Shown: positions 33,714 through 42,612, numbered from the stretch's first letter. The stretch: DNA of 64,000 nt from Vibrio sp. BS-M-Sm-2 (GCF_041504345.1 NZ_CP167894.1:1240001-1304000); one strand, 5' to 3'. The notes: a model not told the origin generated them from the sequence alone. Numbers and translations: made by a program.

Positions 33714-34688
33714 TTAAATGTCTTCTTCTTTATTTTCGCGAGCATCAACACGTAACGCTTCAGCCATCACAACCATATCATTTGGCACAGGAGCGTGGAA
33801 CTCAACTTCTTCACCTGTAATTGGGTGAACAAATTTAAGCATAACGGCGTGTAGCGCTTGGCGATCAAAAGAACGAATCATGGTCGTTAGTTCTTCAGAT
33901 GCACCTTTTGGAATACGAGCACGGCCACCGTATGCAACATCACCTAACAGCGGGTGCTGAAGGTATGACATGTGAACACGGATTTGGTGAGTACGACCCG
34001 TTTCGAGGCGCAGACGAATACGAGTATGCTCACGGAAGTGTTCAGCAACACGGTAGTGAGTTACCGCCGGCTTACCCAGTTCATTTACGTCCATTAATGT
34101 ACGCTTAGTTGCATGGCGGCTAATGCCTTTTTCTACCACACCACCAGCGGTCATTTTGCCAATTGCAATTGCTTCATATTCACGAGTAATACGACGCTTA
34201 GCAAGAGCACGTACAAGACGAGTTTGAGCTGGAACCGTTTTAGCCACAACCATAAGGCCGGTTGTGTCTTTATCAAGACGGTGCACAATACCTGCACGAG
34301 GCACTTCTGCAATCTGTGGGTAATGGAAAAGCAATGCGTTTAGTATGGTTCCATCCGGCGTGCCTGCTCCTGGGTGTACAACCAGATCGCGAGGCTTATT
34401 GATAACCAATAAGTCATCATCTTCGTAGACAATGTCTAGAGGAATATCTTGTGCTTCCCAGCGCTCTTCATCTGCAAGTTCAGCTTGCAAGATGATCTCC
34501 TCACCGCCCAAAACCTTAACGCGCGGCTTAGTTATAACTTCGCCATCCACTTGGATTTTGCCGTCAAGAAGCCACTCTTTAATACGAGAGCGAGAAAAAT
34601 CGGTAAATAGTTCAGCGACAGCTTGGTCTAAACGTTGACCTAACTGGCTGCTTTTTACTGTGTCTGTTAATGTGATCTGCTGAGCCAT
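33714..34688 (-). CDS. rluD: RluD, 23S rRNA pseudouridine synthase
   Basis: 324 residues. An N-terminal S4 RNA-binding domain (about 18-75) precedes an RluA-family catalytic domain with H-R-L-D-K-D-T-T-G, whose second Asp is the catalytic one. RluD makes the three pseudouridines of helix 69 of 23S rRNA. It is followed immediately by pgeF and divergent from bamD, the same arrangement as yfiO-rluD-yfiH in E. coli. Confidence 0.96.
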   Translation of the reverse strand: MAQQITLTDTVKSSQLGQRLDQAVAELFTDFSRSRIKEWLLDGKIQVDGEVITKPRVKVLGGEEIILQAELADEERWEAQDIPLDIVYEDDDLLVINKPRDLVVHPGAGTPDGTILNALLFHYPQIAEVPRAGIVHRLDKDTTGLMVVAKTVPAQTRLVRALAKRRITREYEAIAIGKMTAGGVVEKGISRHATKRTLMDVNELGKPAVTHYRVAEHFREHTRIRLRLETGRTHQIRVHMSYLQHPLLGDVAYGGRARIPKGASEELTTMIRSFDRQALHAVMLKFVHPITGEEVEFHAPVPNDMVVMAEALRVDARENKEEDI

Positions 34689-34825
34689 ATCGAACTTTTT
34701 TAAAAACCGTGAGACTAATACCCATTAGTATGGATAAAATAGAATAATTGCATCATTGTATCTGTTACTGGTTAGAAAGTAACGGAAGCTTACGAAATAT
34801 TTAATTCAAGGAATCGACGCCTGAC

Positions 34826-35554
34826 ATGAAACACCTTACTTTATCGGGTCTATTAGCCGTATCACTCTTGGTTGGTTGTTCAAGTAGTGAAGAGATAGTG
34901 CCAGATGTACCACCATCGGTTCTCTACTCTGACGCGCAAGAATCACTGCAGAGCGGTAGCTGGCTTTCAGCAATAGAAAAGCTAGAAGCCCTAGACTCAC
35001 GTTACCCATTCGGCGCCTATTCTGAGCAAGTACAGCTCGATCTGATTTACGCTTACTACAAAAATGATGACTTGGCACTTGGCCTCGCTACCATTTCACG
35101 ATTCCTACGTTTGAACCCTACTCACGAGAAACAAGATTGGGTTCTTTACATGCGTGGATTAACGCACATGGCGCAAGACCGAAACTTCATGCACGATATT
35201 TTTAATATCGACCGTAGCGACCGAGACCCAGAGCCGGTGAAACTCGCTTTTGCTGACTTCAAGCGACTACTCGAACGGTTCCCTAGCAGCCCTTACGCTG
35301 AAGATGCACAAAAACGCATGTTCGCACTTAAGAATCGCCTAGCCGACTATGACTTAGCAACTGCGGATTTCTACCTACGCCGCGAAGCTTGGATTGCTGC
35401 GATCAACAGAACGCAAGAGCTGCAAAAGACTTACCCAGATACCATCGCTGCTCGTAAATCTCTAGAGATTCAGCTAGAAGCTTATAAACAACTAGGCCTA
35501 GATGACGCTGTGTTAAGAACAGAAAAGTTGATTGAGTTAAACCCACTACCTTAA
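34826..35554 (+). CDS. bamD: BamD, outer-membrane assembly lipoprotein
   Basis: 242 residues with a lipoprotein signal ending in L-L-V-G-C (lipidated Cys18) and a +2 Ser, so exported to the outer membrane. The rest is five TPR-like repeats (recognisable as Y-S-D-A-Q-E-S-L-Q-S-G-S-W and R-F-P-S-S-P-Y-A-E-D-A). BamD is the essential regulatory subunit of the BAM barrel-insertion complex. It is divergent from rluD and followed by a strong terminator. Confidence 0.96.
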   Translation: MKHLTLSGLLAVSLLVGCSSSEEIVPDVPPSVLYSDAQESLQSGSWLSAIEKLEALDSRYPFGAYSEQVQLDLIYAYYKNDDLALGLATISRFLRLNPTHEKQDWVLYMRGLTHMAQDRNFMHDIFNIDRSDRDPEPVKLAFADFKRLLERFPSSPYAEDAQKRMFALKNRLADYDLATADFYLRREAWIAAINRTQELQKTYPDTIAARKSLEIQLEAYKQLGLDDAVLRTEKLIELNPLP

Positions 35555-35582
35555 TCTACTTCTTACATCTCAATCCCAAAAG

Positions 35583-35609
35583 CGCGCTAATTTACTAGCG
35601 CGTTTTTTT
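35583..35609 (+). terminator. bamD terminator
   Basis: A CGCGCTA/TAGCGCG stem (35583-35589 with 35596-35602) directly followed by T7. Confidence 0.92.
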
Positions 35610-35697
35610 ATCCACATATCGCAAACTTGATGAATCGCATATTACACGGTATCTTCAAAAGATAACTTTTAACAAAACATCAACATGGAGTGTGGAT

Positions 35698-37116
35698 GTG
35701 AGTAGGTTGTTATTATTTATCTGGGTATCGCTATTTAGCCAATTATCCTACGCATTAGAACTGTCCCCATTAAGCAATAAGCCTTACATGGGCGACTTAG
35801 ATGTGCTCAAAGCCAAAGGAACGGTTAGAGTGCTAGTTTCTGCCGATCTTGGTTTCTATTACATCGAGGATGGTAAGCCAAAAGGCATCGTGGCAGAAAT
35901 GCTCTACCACTTTGAAAAAAGCCTTCGTAAGAAACACCCCTACCTCAATGTTCAAATCATCCCCGTACAACGAGATGATCTACTTCCCTCTTTAGAATCT
36001 GGCTATGGAGATGTCGCTGTTGCTAACCTGACGATCACCGACAAGCGCTTACAAATCATCGATTTTTCCAATCCAATGATTAAAGATGGGAAAGAATTGA
36101 TTATCACCGGCAAGAACTCAGAGCCGATCACCGAGATCAAGCAATTGAGCGGCAAAGAGGTATGGATCCGTGCAAGCTCGAGTTACTTCGAGAGTGTACA
36201 AAGAGTCAATAAAGAGCTTAACGAATTAGGTTTACCACCACTGCATGTCCACTTCATTGAAGAATCACTGCAAGACTACGAGCTGATAGAGCTAGTCAAC
36301 CAAGGTTATATTCAGGGCACAATTCTGGACAGCCATAAAGCAAAGCTGTGGATCGACGTAATGGAAAACATTCAAGTGCATCATGATTTGCCCTTACGTG
36401 AAAATAGCCAAATAGCATGGGCATTGAGAAAAAACAGCCCTCAGTTAAAGAAAGAGATAAACAAATACGTCAAGACTGCACGAACAGGTACCCTACTTGG
36501 AAATGTTATCTATCAGAAATACATCGACAACACTCGCTGGTTAGGTAGAGCACTCAACCCAAATAAAATAGACCGAGTGGCTAAGCTTTCAGATGTCTTT
36601 GAAAAGTATTCGAGTAAATACGAATTCGACCCTTTGATGATGTCTGCACAAGGTTTCCAAGAATCTGGATTGGATCAAAGCAGAGTTTCTCATCGTGGCG
36701 CTATTGGGGTGATGCAGGTGCTGCCAAGTACCGCTAAAGACAAAAACGTCAACATTAAAAACATACATAAGGTGGATAACAATATCCATGCGGGTGTGAA
36801 ATACATGCGCTTCATTAAGGACAGATATTTTGACGACCCTGCCATTACGCCAGACAACCAAATCTACTTCACTTTGGCTTCTTACAATGCAGGTCCAGCT
36901 AAGATCAGAAAGATGAGGCGCATTGCCAAGCAGAAAGGTTACAACCCAAACATCTGGTTTAAAAACGTAGAGATCATCACTCGCAAATACGTGAGTAAAG
37001 AACCGGTAACCTATGTCGCCAACATCAACCGTTATTTTGTAATCTATAAGCAGTTACAAGCTATCAATGCCATCCGAGAGGACGGTACAGCGAGATTACT
37101 AAAAACCAACGATTAG
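35698..37116 (+). CDS. mltF: MltF-like lytic transglycosylase with substrate-binding domain
   Basis: A GTG at 35698 is preferred, with GGAG seven bases upstream; a GTG at 35692 is too close to that site. About 472 residues. A signal peptide (about 1-20, ending S-Y-A) is followed by a periplasmic amino-acid-binding-type domain (about 45-275) and a lytic transglycosylase domain (about 300-450). The catalytic Glu lies in Q-G-F-Q-E-S-G-L, with G-A-I-G-V-M-Q-V-L-P-S-T and S-Y-N-A-G-P. The architecture is that of MltF, which senses muropeptides and cleaves glycan strands. It is not the typical mltF location, so it could be a paralogue. Confidence 0.82.
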   Translation: MSRLLLFIWVSLFSQLSYALELSPLSNKPYMGDLDVLKAKGTVRVLVSADLGFYYIEDGKPKGIVAEMLYHFEKSLRKKHPYLNVQIIPVQRDDLLPSLESGYGDVAVANLTITDKRLQIIDFSNPMIKDGKELIITGKNSEPITEIKQLSGKEVWIRASSSYFESVQRVNKELNELGLPPLHVHFIEESLQDYELIELVNQGYIQGTILDSHKAKLWIDVMENIQVHHDLPLRENSQIAWALRKNSPQLKKEINKYVKTARTGTLLGNVIYQKYIDNTRWLGRALNPNKIDRVAKLSDVFEKYSSKYEFDPLMMSAQGFQESGLDQSRVSHRGAIGVMQVLPSTAKDKNVNIKNIHKVDNNIHAGVKYMRFIKDRYFDDPAITPDNQIYFTLASYNAGPAKIRKMRRIAKQKGYNPNIWFKNVEIITRKYVSKEPVTYVANINRYFVIYKQLQAINAIREDGTARLLKTND

Positions 37117-37173
37117 TTTGTCTTCAATCCCAAAAGCCTGAGGAACAAAGGCACTAGGGGAAGATAAAAACAC

Positions 37174-37207
37174 AAAAGCCGCATAAGAAAACTTATGCGG
37201 CTTTTGC
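37174..37207 (+). terminator. Terminator after the MltF-like gene
   Basis: A perfect 14-bp stem (37174-37187 with 37192-37205) with an A4 loop and an AAAA/TTTT base. It works in either direction, with a modest T tract. Confidence 0.9.
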
Positions 37208-37540
37208 TTATCAAATTCAGAGAAAGCTTACATAGCGAACTATATCACGAGAGCTACATCACAAAACACTATTGAGTGAATTTTCATCAAGTACTTTCAA
37301 TAAGCTGTAGGACGCCCCTAAAAACTGGTTTAATTTTTAGCGAAGCCTTGTCTCCAAGTTATCGTTTTCCATAAGGATAACAAGCATTTCCCGCCAAAAA
37401 GATACTAAGATTTGCGTGAGATCACATTTGATTTTAATGCTCACTCCACCCAACAAAAACAAGATCTAGATCACATTCTTTATTCCTGAAAGTCGTAATC
37501 TGAAGTTAACCCATGAGGGATACAACAGAGGAAAACTTCT
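37208..37540 (+). promoter_or_regulatory. raiA upstream region
   Basis: About 330 bp without a gene. Its last 90 bp carry the CRP site and promoter described separately. The upstream part is A/T-rich with nothing recognised, apart from a shorter CRP-like word at about 37411-37430. Confidence 0.5.
37457..37478 (+). promoter_or_regulatory. CRP-binding site of the raiA promoter (class II)
   Basis: The 22-bp site matches 18 of 22 consensus positions (AAAC, then AAGATCTAGATCACATTC). Its centre is about 41 bp before a likely start point, with a TAATCT -10 at 37496-37501. That is the class II position where CRP overlaps -35. Confidence 0.75.
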
Positions 37541-37876
37541 ATGAAAATGAACATCACTGGTAAAAACATCGACATTACCTCTGCAATCCGTGATCACATA
37601 GAAAGCAAATTTAAAAAGCTGGATAAATGGCAAGTAGACATCATTGGCTGCCAAGCGAGCTTTAGCGAAGAACCAAATAAGAAGAAAAAATTTGAAGCAG
37701 TACTAACCGTACCAAAAGGCCAACTTGTTGCTTCATCAATCCATGACGACCTCTACGTTGCTATCAACGAAGTAGAACAAAAACTAGAGCGTCAACTCAA
37801 CAAGCTACGCCATAAACCAGAAGCGCGCCGCGCTGAAAAGCCTGAAATCGAAGAGCTAGAAGCTGAAGTAGAATAA
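37541..37876 (+). CDS. raiA: RaiA/YfiA ribosome-associated inhibitor (HPF family)
   Basis: 111 residues, the short HPF/RaiA class. It starts M-K-M-N-I-T-G-K-N-I-D-I-T and contains the conserved basic surface (N-K-K-K-K-F-E-A and K-L-E-R-Q-L-N-K-L-R-H-K). RaiA binds the decoding region of the 30S subunit and idles ribosomes in stationary phase or cold. The acidic C-terminal extension after R-R-A-E-K resembles YfiA rather than Hpf. A CRP site upstream fits starvation control. It is followed by a terminator and then pheL-pheA. Confidence 0.95.
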   Translation: MKMNITGKNIDITSAIRDHIESKFKKLDKWQVDIIGCQASFSEEPNKKKKFEAVLTVPKGQLVASSIHDDLYVAINEVEQKLERQLNKLRHKPEARRAEKPEIEELEAEVE

Positions 37877-37892
37877 GGAAAGATAACAGATT

Positions 37893-37923
37893 AAAAAATA
37901 GCGCCTCAGAGCGCTATTTTTTT
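37893..37923 (+). terminator. raiA terminator
   Basis: A stem AAAAAATAGCGC with GCGCTATTTTTT (37893-37904 with 37911-37922), 6-base loop, ending in T7. Confidence 0.92.
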
Positions 37924-37985
37924 GCTTGACGCTCGTAGCTCGCTTGCTTATTGTGTTTAAACATTCATAAAACAATCACTTTTTA

Positions 37986-38033
37986 TGCAAACTCAATCTT
38001 TGTTTATTTTTGACTTCTTTTTTCTTCCGTAAA
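37986..38033 (+). CDS. pheL: PheL, phenylalanine operon leader peptide
   Basis: A 15-residue peptide, M-Q-T-Q-S-L-F-I-F-D-F-F-F-L-P, with five Phe in eight positions. It lies 88 bp before pheA, ahead of a terminator-type hairpin. It is unlike E. coli PheL in sequence but the same in design. Ribosome stalling on Phe codons, when charged tRNA-Phe is scarce, should let transcription read on into pheA. Confidence 0.9.
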
Positions 38034-38106
38034 TCGGAGGCTAAGTCGTTTTAGAAAAACAAGTCAAAAACGAACAAGAAGCCTCCCACACTAGGGAGGC
38101 TTTTTT
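38026..38106 (+). promoter_or_regulatory. pheA transcription attenuator
   Basis: Mutually exclusive RNA stems are visible. Segment 1:2 is TTCCG/CGGAG (38026-38030 with 38036-38040), overlapping the pheL stop. Antiterminator 2:3 is GGAGGC (38037-38042) with GCCTCC (38081-38086). Terminator 3:4 is AAGCCTCCC with GGGAGGCTT (38079-38087 with 38094-38102) plus a T tract to 38106. A further 10-bp pairing, TTTTTGACTT (38008-38017) with AAGTCAAAAA (38061-38070), starts inside the Phe codons. Confidence 0.88.
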
Positions 38107-38120
38107 ATAAGGACACATTT

Positions 38121-39296
38121 ATGACTGACCGCTCAATTTCACTGGATGATATCCGCCTTCGTCTTAATGATTTAGATGATGAACTACTGAAGCTACTTTC
38201 AGAACGTCGCAAGCTAAGCATCGAAGTTGCTAAAAGCAAGGTAGAAACATCAAAGCCAGTTCGTGATGCAGTAAGAGAACAACAACTGTTGGTTAAACTG
38301 ATTAACAACGGTAAAGATAAATACGAATTGGATGCTCAGTACATTACCAAGCTGTTTCACACTATCATTGAAGATTCAGTCCTACTGCAACAGTCATACC
38401 TACAAAACCTCGCGAATCCGCAAAGCCGTAAACCATTGGCTCGCGTTGCATTCTTAGGTTCTAAAGGGTCCTACTCTCATCTTGCGAGCCGTGAATATTT
38501 CAGCCGTAAGAATATGGAATTGATTGAATTAAACTGCAACCACTTCAAAGAAGTAGCGTCGACGGTAGAGTCGGGCCACGCTGATTACGGTGTGTTACCT
38601 ATTGAGAACACCAGCTCAGGTTCGATTAACGAAGTGTATGACCTACTTCAACACACCACGCTTTATATCGTTGGTGAGCTATCTCAGCCGATTGAACACT
38701 GCCTAGTGGCGAAAAACGATATTCGTTTAGAAGACATCAAAACGCTCTATTCCCACCCACAACCTCATCAGCAATGCAGTGAGTTCTTGAGCCGCCTTAA
38801 GGGTGTCAGCCTTGAGTCTTGCGCAAGCACGGCTGATGCAATGAAAAAGGTTAAAGAGCTGGATGGAAATGACGTAGCAGCTATTGGTAACGCATCGAGC
38901 GGTAAGCTTTATGGGCTTCAGCCAATCCAAGGCAACATTGCAAACCAAACAGAGAACCACACGCGTTTCATCGTTGTAGCACGTAAACCGGTTGAAGTAT
39001 CGACTCAAATTCCAGCAAAAACGACACTGATTATGTCGACATCTCAAGAGGCGGGTTCTTTGGTAGAGACACTACTGATCCTGCAACGCTTGGGCATCAA
39101 CATGACCAAGCTGGAATCTCGCCCAATAATGGGTAACCCTTGGGAAGAGATGTTCTATGTCGATTTAGAAGCACACCTGGATTCAGATAATATGCAGCAA
39201 GCGATAACGGAACTAACAGCTATTACTCGCCATTTAAAAGTCCTTGGTTGCTACCCAAGTGAAAACATCAAAGCGACTCAAGTTAAGTTGTCATAG
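38121..39296 (+). CDS. pheA: PheA, chorismate mutase-prephenate dehydratase
   Basis: A 391-residue bifunctional P-protein that turns chorismate into phenylpyruvate for phenylalanine. An N-terminal AroQ chorismate mutase (about 5-90, with L-N-D-L-D-D-E-L-L-K-L-L-S-E-R) is followed by prephenate dehydratase (about 105-285, with V-A-F-L-G-S-K-G-S-Y-S-H and N-H-T-R-F-I-V) and a C-terminal ACT domain (about 300-380, with the E-S-R-P feedback motif). It is expressed behind the pheL attenuator. Its partner tyrA-aroF unit lies 9.3 kb away, facing it. Confidence 0.97.
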   Translation: MTDRSISLDDIRLRLNDLDDELLKLLSERRKLSIEVAKSKVETSKPVRDAVREQQLLVKLINNGKDKYELDAQYITKLFHTIIEDSVLLQQSYLQNLANPQSRKPLARVAFLGSKGSYSHLASREYFSRKNMELIELNCNHFKEVASTVESGHADYGVLPIENTSSGSINEVYDLLQHTTLYIVGELSQPIEHCLVAKNDIRLEDIKTLYSHPQPHQQCSEFLSRLKGVSLESCASTADAMKKVKELDGNDVAAIGNASSGKLYGLQPIQGNIANQTENHTRFIVVARKPVEVSTQIPAKTTLIMSTSQEAGSLVETLLILQRLGINMTKLESRPIMGNPWEEMFYVDLEAHLDSDNMQQAITELTAITRHLKVLGCYPSENIKATQVKLS

Positions 39297-39628
39297 CTGA
39301 GAGTGAGTATCAGCTTCTAGCCAACATAAGTATTTGGCCTACAGTAGGCCAAATACTTAAATCACCATCTAGTCGAGTACTATTCGAGCTAAGAACACTT
39401 CCCCTAGCATGCCTGCAACACAATTCACTTGTTTCGTAAATTCTGCACGATTATCTCCCTCCACCACTTACGCCTATCTAATAAAAACCATTAGTGGCTT
39501 TTTTATCAATAAAGACAAAACCTTACCGCCTTCACAGGAAATCATCGAACTGCGTGTAATTAATAGCGAGTAAGCATTAAGTAACATAAACTTACGCGCT
39601 TAAATTATAAATAGTGTTGTCATTAACT
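39297..39628 (+). other. pheA-mbaA intergenic region with palindrome
   Basis: About 330 bp with no gene. It holds the palindrome at 39328-39358 and a weak hairpin with a T6 tail near 39484-39506. In V. cholerae, as I recall the locus, nspS lies at this spot; no remnant of it was recognised. Confidence 0.5.
39328..39358. repeat. Palindromic element downstream of pheA
   Basis: A perfect 14-bp inverted repeat (39328-39341 with 39345-39358) around CAG. Its core, GCCTACAGTAGGCCAAAT, recurs at 48531-48548 next to the tyrA end. It has no T tract, so it is a poor intrinsic terminator. Confidence 0.8.
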
Positions 39629-42007
39629 ATGAAGCTAAGTACTAAAATCTTGCTGCTGATAACTCCTGTGATACTGTTCAGTACCGCTGCTTCTAGCTAT
39701 ATTATTTATTCGACGCAGAAAAGCAGTTTCATCAAACGCGAAGACAACGCACTTCAGCTCAACATGGAAAAGTTAGCTGGGTACTTTCGACAGTCTCGCT
39801 CATTCCTCAATAGCTACTCTTACACCTTGACCCAAAGTGATATGGTAAAGCGTTACTTTCTCACTGAACAAAACCTATCTCGCGATCTTGAACTGGTAAG
39901 TAATCTTCAAGAAGCCATACATTTTCTGCAAGATGATGATGAAAGTTATACTGGTTTAGCACTTTTAAATGGTGAACGAAAATTGCGCTATTATGCGGAT
40001 AATAGCAACGATTCACGCTCTCAGATTGACAAGAAAATATTAGAATATGTTGACCAGTACTATCGAGATACCCAAGCAATCTCAGGTACCAAATATATTC
40101 AAAACTCTCAAGGCGAAGGGATGTTGGTTCATTATGAGAAGGTAGACAGAAAAGCGACTTTCCCAACCGAAAATAATCAACTAAACGATGCGTTCTTTGT
40201 GGTTGTGTCAGTCTCTCTCGACAAGTTTAATACTTTGAGAAAACAGATAGAATTCGACTATCAAACAAGCTTATTTTTCACCTCGGTAGCGGTTTCTCTA
40301 GAAAATGATGTCACCCACTCAGTCAAACTTGCGCCAGAACTGTATGCAACGGTAGACCCAGCTCAGTTCCTATTAGAAAACAAACTCGACTCTATTTGGA
40401 ACAAGCTGAGTGTCTCATTTGTACTATCTGCGTTTGTTACTGTCGCTCTGCTACTCATGCTTTTGTCTCGCAGCGTGATAACTCCGATAACGCGACTCGA
40501 TCGACAATTACAGCAGGTAGAAAAAAAACAACGTAAGAACATTGAACGCTTGGGCACTCGTGATGAGCTTGGCCGTCTATCACAGCGTTTTTATGACATG
40601 TACCAAGAACTAGATAACACCTACCAACAAACCAAGCTTTTGGCCGAGAATGATCAGTTAACCCAAATCGCCAATAGGCATCAATTTCAAACCTTCGTTC
40701 AGCAATCATTGCCCAAGCCTAGCTCGAATACCGAAACCTGGGTTCTCTACTTTGACCTAGATAACTTCAAGTTTGTGAACGACAAATATGGACATCAAAT
40801 CGGCGACTCCATTCTGGTCAGTTTTGCTCAGCGTATTTCCGATATTTGTAGCCACTATAAAACAGAATTTGACGCTCATTGTATGCCAGCCCGACTTTCT
40901 GGAGACGAGTTCGTTGTGTACATTAACGCCCCTACTCGCCAAGGGAATATCGCGCATAGATTCTCTGAGAGCTTACTGACGCCACTACAAAAAGGTTTTA
41001 TCACAGAATCAGGGAGCTTTCCGATCACGGTCAGTATTGGTATTGCGACCTACCCCAACGATGGCCACTCCATCGAAAAGCTACTGTCGAACGCTGATAC
41101 CGCGATGTATCAAGCCAAACGCGCAGGTAAAAACCAATTTGCTGACTATTCACGAGATTTAGACAAAGCGATTCAACGCCAAGCAAACATTGAACGCGCA
41201 CTCAGAGACAAGAACTTTGATGGTGAATTTAGACTCGTTTATATGCCGTACATGGATTCAACAGGAACCCATGTTATTGGCGTTGAGGTGTTATTACGTT
41301 GGAATTCGGAGCAACTAGGCTTGGTTCCACCTGATGAATTCATTCCAATTGCCGAGCAAACAGGATTATTCGATCAGGTTGATCAGTGGGTCATTCAGAA
41401 TGCATTTGCTTCTTTTCATCGACTTCAAGCTCAATTTGATCACTCAATTCAGTTATCGATTAACTTATCTTCTGCTGGGATTGAAACGACTGATCTTGCT
41501 GACTTCATCAAAGAGCACGCCGATTTAAATCGAATTCCGCCAAGTTTGATTGATTTTGAAATTACCGAAACCTTTTACTCTAACTCTGAAGGTTTTCCGC
41601 TGCTTAACGAACTGTCATGCATGGGTTATCGACTGGCGATTGATGACTTTGGTTCCGGTTACACCTCTATCACTCAACTGGTGCAGTATCCAACTCAGAA
41701 AATTAAATTGGATAAAGCGTTTTTGGATACCTTAATTGAGACAGATAACCAGAACATCGTAAAACCAGTTATCGGGTTGTGTCATGCTCAGGGGAAAAAG
41801 GTCACCGCCGAAGGGATTGAAACTCAAGACATGCACCAGTGGTTACAGGATGCACAGTGCGATATGCTGCAAGGCTATTACTTTGGTAAACCCATGCCAT
41901 TAGAAGAGTTGAGTGACTGGTACCGACAACATCAACTCAATCTAATCGACAACAAAAAGAATCCGACACATGAAATCTGTAATCATCGCATCGCTGAACC
42001 CAGCTAA
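39629..42007 (+). CDS. mbaA: MbaA-like membrane GGDEF-EAL protein
   Basis: 792 residues from the ATG at 39629. A membrane helix (about 6-28) is followed by a periplasmic sensor (about 30-255), a second helix (about 258-283), HAMP (about 284-340), a GGDEF domain with R-L-S-G-D-E-F and an EAL domain with E-V-L-L-R-W. Conserved EAL residues are present (D-D-F-G-S-G-Y, K-L-D-K, A-E-G-I-E-T, Q-G-Y-Y-F-G-K-P). The S-G-D-E-F and E-V-L variants, length and location after pheA and before yjjX match V. cholerae MbaA, a c-di-GMP enzyme controlled by the polyamine sensor NspS. No nspS is next to it here. It overlaps yjjX by 38 bases. Confidence 0.85.
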   Translation: MKLSTKILLLITPVILFSTAASSYIIYSTQKSSFIKREDNALQLNMEKLAGYFRQSRSFLNSYSYTLTQSDMVKRYFLTEQNLSRDLELVSNLQEAIHFLQDDDESYTGLALLNGERKLRYYADNSNDSRSQIDKKILEYVDQYYRDTQAISGTKYIQNSQGEGMLVHYEKVDRKATFPTENNQLNDAFFVVVSVSLDKFNTLRKQIEFDYQTSLFFTSVAVSLENDVTHSVKLAPELYATVDPAQFLLENKLDSIWNKLSVSFVLSAFVTVALLLMLLSRSVITPITRLDRQLQQVEKKQRKNIERLGTRDELGRLSQRFYDMYQELDNTYQQTKLLAENDQLTQIANRHQFQTFVQQSLPKPSSNTETWVLYFDLDNFKFVNDKYGHQIGDSILVSFAQRISDICSHYKTEFDAHCMPARLSGDEFVVYINAPTRQGNIAHRFSESLLTPLQKGFITESGSFPITVSIGIATYPNDGHSIEKLLSNADTAMYQAKRAGKNQFADYSRDLDKAIQRQANIERALRDKNFDGEFRLVYMPYMDSTGTHVIGVEVLLRWNSEQLGLVPPDEFIPIAEQTGLFDQVDQWVIQNAFASFHRLQAQFDHSIQLSINLSSAGIETTDLADFIKEHADLNRIPPSLIDFEITETFYSNSEGFPLLNELSCMGYRLAIDDFGSGYTSITQLVQYPTQKIKLDKAFLDTLIETDNQNIVKPVIGLCHAQGKKVTAEGIETQDMHQWLQDAQCDMLQGYYFGKPMPLEELSDWYRQHQLNLIDNKKNPTHEICNHRIAEPS

Positions 42008-42491
42008 AATTAACGCCGTTAAAAGTGCGTTCTTATCTGCTTTTCCTGATACTGAATTTGATTTCAAAGGCATCAGCGTCCCTAGTGGTGTCGCCGATCA
42101 ACCGATGAGCAATGATGAAACCTATCAAGGTGCCGTGAATCGTGTTCACAACGCAACTCAAGCTCAGCCTGATGCAGACTTCTATGTTGGTCTAGAAGCG
42201 GGAATAGAAACAAACGTCACCTTTGCTTGGATGGTGATCGAAGCGAATGGTCAACGTGGCGAGTCTCGTTCAGCAAGCCTGATGTTGCCACCAGCCGTGC
42301 TTGAAAAGTTAGAGCATGCAAACGAATTAGGGGATGTGATGGATGAAGTGTTTGGTACCGATAACATCAAACAGAAAGGTGGCGCCATTGGCTTACTAAC
42401 ACATAACCAACTGTCACGCAGTTCGGTTTATCATCAAGCTTTAATTCTAGCGCTGATCCCATTTGTGAATCCTGAGCACTTTCCTATTTAG
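41970..42491 (+). CDS. yjjX: YjjX, inosine/xanthosine triphosphatase
   Basis: A 173-residue house-cleaning NTPase of the YjjX family, related to Maf/HAM1 folds. It hydrolyses non-canonical purine triphosphates such as ITP and XTP. The N-terminal I-I-A-S-L-N-P-A-K-I-N-A-V block and V-G-L-E-A-G-I-E are diagnostic. It starts inside the 3' end of the GGDEF-EAL gene (38-base overlap), implying cotranscription. It ends at a strong terminator and converges on trpR, a neighbour in E. coli too. Confidence 0.93.
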   Translation: MKSVIIASLNPAKINAVKSAFLSAFPDTEFDFKGISVPSGVADQPMSNDETYQGAVNRVHNATQAQPDADFYVGLEAGIETNVTFAWMVIEANGQRGESRSASLMLPPAVLEKLEHANELGDVMDEVFGTDNIKQKGGAIGLLTHNQLSRSSVYHQALILALIPFVNPEHFPI

Positions 42492-42536
42492 TGCTTCGTT
42501 AAACTTAGAAAGGTTCTGAAAATAATCTTCAGAAAC

Positions 42537-42568
42537 AAAAAACGCTAACATTCAGTTAGCGTTTTTTA
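42537..42568. terminator. Bidirectional terminator between yjjX and trpR
   Basis: A CGCTAAC/GTTAGCG stem (42543-42549 with 42555-42561) flanked by A6 on the left and T6 on the right. It serves both convergent genes. Confidence 0.92.
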
Positions 42569-42612
42569 TCGAATTCGTATTCGCACTATCTAGTGATAGC
42601 CTAATTCCGTTA

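Noticed and set aside
39484..39506. Possible remnant of an nspS gene or its terminator before the mbaA-like gene
   Set aside because: Only a weak hairpin with a T6 tail is visible; no translated similarity to a periplasmic binding protein was recognised in any frame.
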